64,000 nucleotides of DNA from Chryseobacterium shigense (GTDB lineage Bacteria > Bacteroidota > Bacteroidia > Flavobacteriales > Weeksellaceae), in NCBI RefSeq assembly GCF_900156575.1, contig NZ_FTNY01000001.1, positions 124,001 through 188,000 of the forward strand. The letters are read 5' to 3'. The translations under genes were made by a program, and so were the position numbers. The notes beneath the pieces are model-generated. The model saw only the letters and a list, made by a program, of their open reading frames with translations. It was not told the DNA's origin and ran no database searches. Of this stretch, positions 61,681 to 64,000 are shown one piece after another. The stretch's first letter is position 1. Each line of letters starts with the position of its first letter.

Positions 61681-61688
61681 TATATTTG
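61681..61688 (+). promoter_or_regulatory. -7 box immediately before the efflux operon
   Basis: TATATTTG is a perfect TAnnTTTG match ending 7 bases before the ATG at 61696, so transcription would start at about the start codon. The -33 region is T-rich (TTTT about 18 bases upstream) and imperfect. Confidence 0.55.
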
Positions 61689-61695
61689 CACCGCA

Positions 61696-62058
61696 ATGTT
61701 AAAATGGCTTTCCATAGTATGTTCGATGATGTATGTGCTTGCTACCACCAATACGGCGGAAGTGCTAAAAGTGCCGTTATTTGTGGAACATCTTATGGAA
61801 TATGAAGGAAACTTCGCCGAGTTTGTGATGGAGCACTATGACAACCATAAAGAAGACTCAGATTGGGCCACAGACCAAAAACTCCCGTTTATCAATCCGC
61901 CCATTGTGCTGATGGTAAATGCCCAGCTTCCTGAAATCAATTTTCATATAGAAAAGCCTGAAGAAATCAGGATACCTCAGAAAAACAGTACTTATCAGGA
62001 AAAAAACTTTCCAAGTCTTTATCTTTCGCGTATTTTCCAGCCCCCTCGATTCTCATAA
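61696..62058 (+). CDS. Small exported protein upstream of the RND pump
   Basis: The 120-residue protein has a short signal-like N-terminus (MLKWLSIVCSMMYVLATTN) and a low-complexity acidic region (HYDNHKEDSDWATDQ) but no recognised domain. Small periplasmic proteins of this kind often precede CusA/CzcA efflux genes in Bacteroidetes and may bind metal; the histidines and acidic residues would be the ligands. It lies 84 bases before the RND gene and is probably in the same operon. The start is at or within a few bases of the predicted transcription start. Confidence 0.6.
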   Translation: MLKWLSIVCSMMYVLATTNTAEVLKVPLFVEHLMEYEGNFAEFVMEHYDNHKEDSDWATDQKLPFINPPIVLMVNAQLPEINFHIEKPEEIRIPQKNSTYQEKNFPSLYLSRIFQPPRFS

Positions 62059-62142
62059 TTGATTTTAAATTGAAAATTAATGCTTTAGGATTTTTCCTTG
62101 AAGCAGTCAATTTCTTGTTACTTATCAATTAATAATTTTTCC

Positions 62143-64000
62143 ATGTTAAATAAAATTATTGAGTTTTCTGTAAAGAATAAACTCATCATTGCCCTTTTTA
62201 CACTGGGGCTCATCCTTCTTGGCATCTATGAAACAACCAAACTACCTATCGATGCCCAGCCGGATATTACTAATAATCAGGTTCAGATCATTACTACAGC
62301 GCCTTCCTATGGAGCCGCAGACATCGAACGTCTTGTTACTTTTCCGATAGAACAGGCCACAAGCAACATCAGCGGAATCACTGAACTCCGGAGTTTTTCA
62401 CGTTTTGGATTGTCACTGGTAACCGTTGTTTTTGACGATAAAACAGATGTGTACTGGGCTCGGCAGCAGGTTCAGGAACGTCTCCAGCTCGTTCAGGAGA
62501 ACATTCCCGAAGGAATCGGAACACCGGAACTGGGACCGATTTCCTCAGGACTCGGAGAGATCTTTCAATACGTTGTAAGAGCTAAAAAAGGCTACGAAAA
62601 TGTCTATGATGAAACCGAACTCAGAACCATCCAGGACTGGGTGATCAGGCGCCAGCTTTTGGGCACAAAAGGTGTAGCAGACGTCAGCAGCTTCGGAGGT
62701 AAGCTGAAACAATACGAAATAGCCATTAATCCCAATAAATTACAGGCTTTTAACATCAATATCAACGATGTTTTTGCCGCACTGGAAAAGAACAACCAGA
62801 ATACCGGCGGTGCTTATATTGAAAAAAAAGAAACCGTTCTTTTTATCCGTAGTGAAGGCCTTTTAGGAAGTGCCGAAGACATCGGGAATATTCAGGTGGC
62901 GGATACCAGAGACGGAATTCCTGTTCTTATCAAAGATGTTGCCTCTGTAAAAATAGGCTTTGCTACGCGATACGGAGCCATGACCTATAATGACACCGGA
63001 GAAGTATCAGGCGCTATTGTTTTGATGCTAAAAGGTGAAAATGCCAATGAGGTCATCGGCAATATTAAGCAAAGGCTTGAAAAGATCCAGGAATCCTTAC
63101 CCGAAGGTGTTGTGGTAGAACCTTTCCTGGATCGTGCTAAGATGGTTAATAATACGATCAGTACAGTGAAAACCAATCTTATGGAAGGCGCTCTTATTGT
63201 TGTTTTTATTCTTGTTTTATTTCTCGGAAATTTCAGGGCAGGATTATTAGTAGCCTCTGTTATTCCTTTAGCCATGCTTTTTGCCATCATTATGATGAAC
63301 ATTTTTGGAGTGGGTGGAAATTTAATGAGTTTAGGAGCGCTGGATTTCGGATTGATTGTAGACGGAGCCGTCATTATCGTGGAAGCTGTTCTCCATCAGC
63401 TGGCGCATAAAAAACATTTCGGAAAAGATAATATGCTCACCAAAAAAGAAATGGACGAGCAGGTTTCCGGTTCAGCATCCAAAATGGTGAACAGTGCCGT
63501 GTTCGGACAGATCATTATCCTCATTGTTTACCTTCCTATTTTTACACTGCAGGGCATTGAAGGGAAAATGTTTAAACCTATGGCGCAAACCGTTGCTTTT
63601 GCTTTGGTGGGAGCGTTTTTACTTTCATTGACTTATATTCCCATGATGAGCTCGCTTGTTTTAAGCAGGAAGAAAAAAGAAAAAGACAATATTTCAGACA
63701 GGGTGATGGCTAAAGTGGAAAGTGGTCATCAGAAACTCCTGATGAAAGCTCTTAAATTCAGAAAAACAATCCTTCTTATCGTGATGATTCTTTTTGCAGG
63801 AGCGGTGGTTATTCTTTCAAGAATGGGGGGAGAGTTTATTCCATCTCTGGAAGAAGGTGATTTCGCCGTTGAAATGCGGATCCTGCAGGGAAGCAATATC
63901 AACGAGACCAAAAAGGTAACCAGCCAGGCTGCCGGAATTCTTCTGAAACAGTTTCCGGAAGTAGAAAAAGTGGTGACGAAGATCGGAAGTGCAGAAATTC
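62143..64000 (+). CDS. CusA/CzcA heavy-metal efflux RND transporter, partial
   Basis: The gene begins at ATG 62143 (MLNKIIEFSVKNKLIIALFT) and runs open to the end of the window, giving 619 codons of an expected 1000 or more. The first transmembrane helix is followed by the porter domain (LPIDAQPDITNNQVQI, ATSNISGITELRSFSRFGLS), then helices 2-6 with the proton-relay helix GALDFGLIVDGAVIIVE and TLQGIEGKMFKPMAQTVAFALVGA, and the second porter segment (GGEFIPSLEEGDFAVEMRIL). HME-RND pumps export Cu, Ag, Zn, Co or Cd with a membrane-fusion protein and an outer-membrane channel, expected to the right of the window. Metal specificity cannot be read. Confidence 0.95.
   Translation, partial: MLNKIIEFSVKNKLIIALFTLGLILLGIYETTKLPIDAQPDITNNQVQIITTAPSYGAADIERLVTFPIEQATSNISGITELRSFSRFGLSLVTVVFDDKTDVYWARQQVQERLQLVQENIPEGIGTPELGPISSGLGEIFQYVVRAKKGYENVYDETELRTIQDWVIRRQLLGTKGVADVSSFGGKLKQYEIAINPNKLQAFNININDVFAALEKNNQNTGGAYIEKKETVLFIRSEGLLGSAEDIGNIQVADTRDGIPVLIKDVASVKIGFATRYGAMTYNDTGEVSGAIVLMLKGENANEVIGNIKQRLEKIQESLPEGVVVEPFLDRAKMVNNTISTVKTNLMEGALIVVFILVLFLGNFRAGLLVASVIPLAMLFAIIMMNIFGVGGNLMSLGALDFGLIVDGAVIIVEAVLHQLAHKKHFGKDNMLTKKEMDEQVSGSASKMVNSAVFGQIIILIVYLPIFTLQGIEGKMFKPMAQTVAFALVGAFLLSLTYIPMMSSLVLSRKKKEKDNISDRVMAKVESGHQKLLMKALKFRKTILLIVMILFAGAVVILSRMGGEFIPSLEEGDFAVEMRILQGSNINETKKVTSQAAGILLKQFPEVEKVVTKIGSAEI

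Noticed and set aside
1..64000. tRNA or rRNA genes
   Set aside because: No cloverleaf with CCA-type ends or rRNA-like conserved segment was recognised by eye on either strand; a covariance-model scan would be decisive.

Overview
The window looks like chromosomal DNA of a flavobacterium, most likely Chryseobacterium or a close relative. Reasons: AT-rich DNA (GC judged by eye, not computed), Bacteroidetes-type promoters (TTTG, about 19 bases, TAnnTTTG), few Shine-Dalgarno sequences, TonB-dependent receptors paired with GH3 glycosidases, several Crp-like regulators, and a siderophore cluster that fits the Chryseobacterium citrate siderophores. No rRNA, tRNA, CRISPR array, transposase or prophage gene was seen.

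Layout. 1-4418 (minus): 5' part of a ligase-associated DNA exonuclease, then an apparent operon of NAD-dependent dehydrogenase, PPC-domain protein, Crp-like regulator and PRISE-type reductase. 4659-5294: CatA-like acetyltransferase, followed by a repeat-rich spacer. 5691-11525: a compact four-gene operon (TerB-like/BRCT protein, TerB-C protein, DUF2791/BrxD-like ATPase, Lhr-like SF2 helicase) resembling BREX/Ter accessory modules but without methylase, PglZ or nuclease; this is the best candidate for an under-described genome-defence or DNA-handling system. 11630-14784: Crp regulator, small LuxR-type HTH protein, MBL hydrolase and a NrtR-like regulator with a degenerate Nudix box, divergent from a glycan-use operon (15435-23555: TonB receptor, two GH3 enzymes, esterase). 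23739-31632: transporters, HxlR regulator, esterases, DsbA-like protein, nucleosidase/GNAT/Crp operon.

31983-47003 is a complete NRPS-independent siderophore locus. A divergent Fe(II)/2-oxoglutarate dioxygenase (probable lysine 4-hydroxylase) faces a nine-gene, tightly overlapping operon: PLP decarboxylase, IucA/IucC-GNAT fusion, N-hydroxylase, second IucA/IucC synthetase, MATE exporter, acyl carrier protein, AMP ligase, TonB-dependent receptor and PepSY reductase-like protein. Together they could make, export, re-import and unload a hydroxycadaverine-citrate hydroxamate with an ACP-activated acyl group.

47504-53965: a MocR regulator divergent from a biotin operon whose first gene is an unrecognised ferritin-like di-iron protein overlapping bioF, followed by bioD, bioB and bioA. 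53919-62058: HxlR, UlaG-like MBL, YetF-like membrane protein, acetyltransferase, CynX-type transporter with divergent AraC regulator, a Crp paralogue, two unknown proteins and two gene remnants. 62143-64000: start of a CusA/CzcA metal-efflux pump, cut by the window end.

Intergenic DNA is structured: three copies of a double-hairpin element with conserved stems and variable loops, two copies of a 130-bp palindromic element with 13-14-bp terminal inverted repeats, and 7-base tandem arrays at several loci. These explain several spurious small ORFs.
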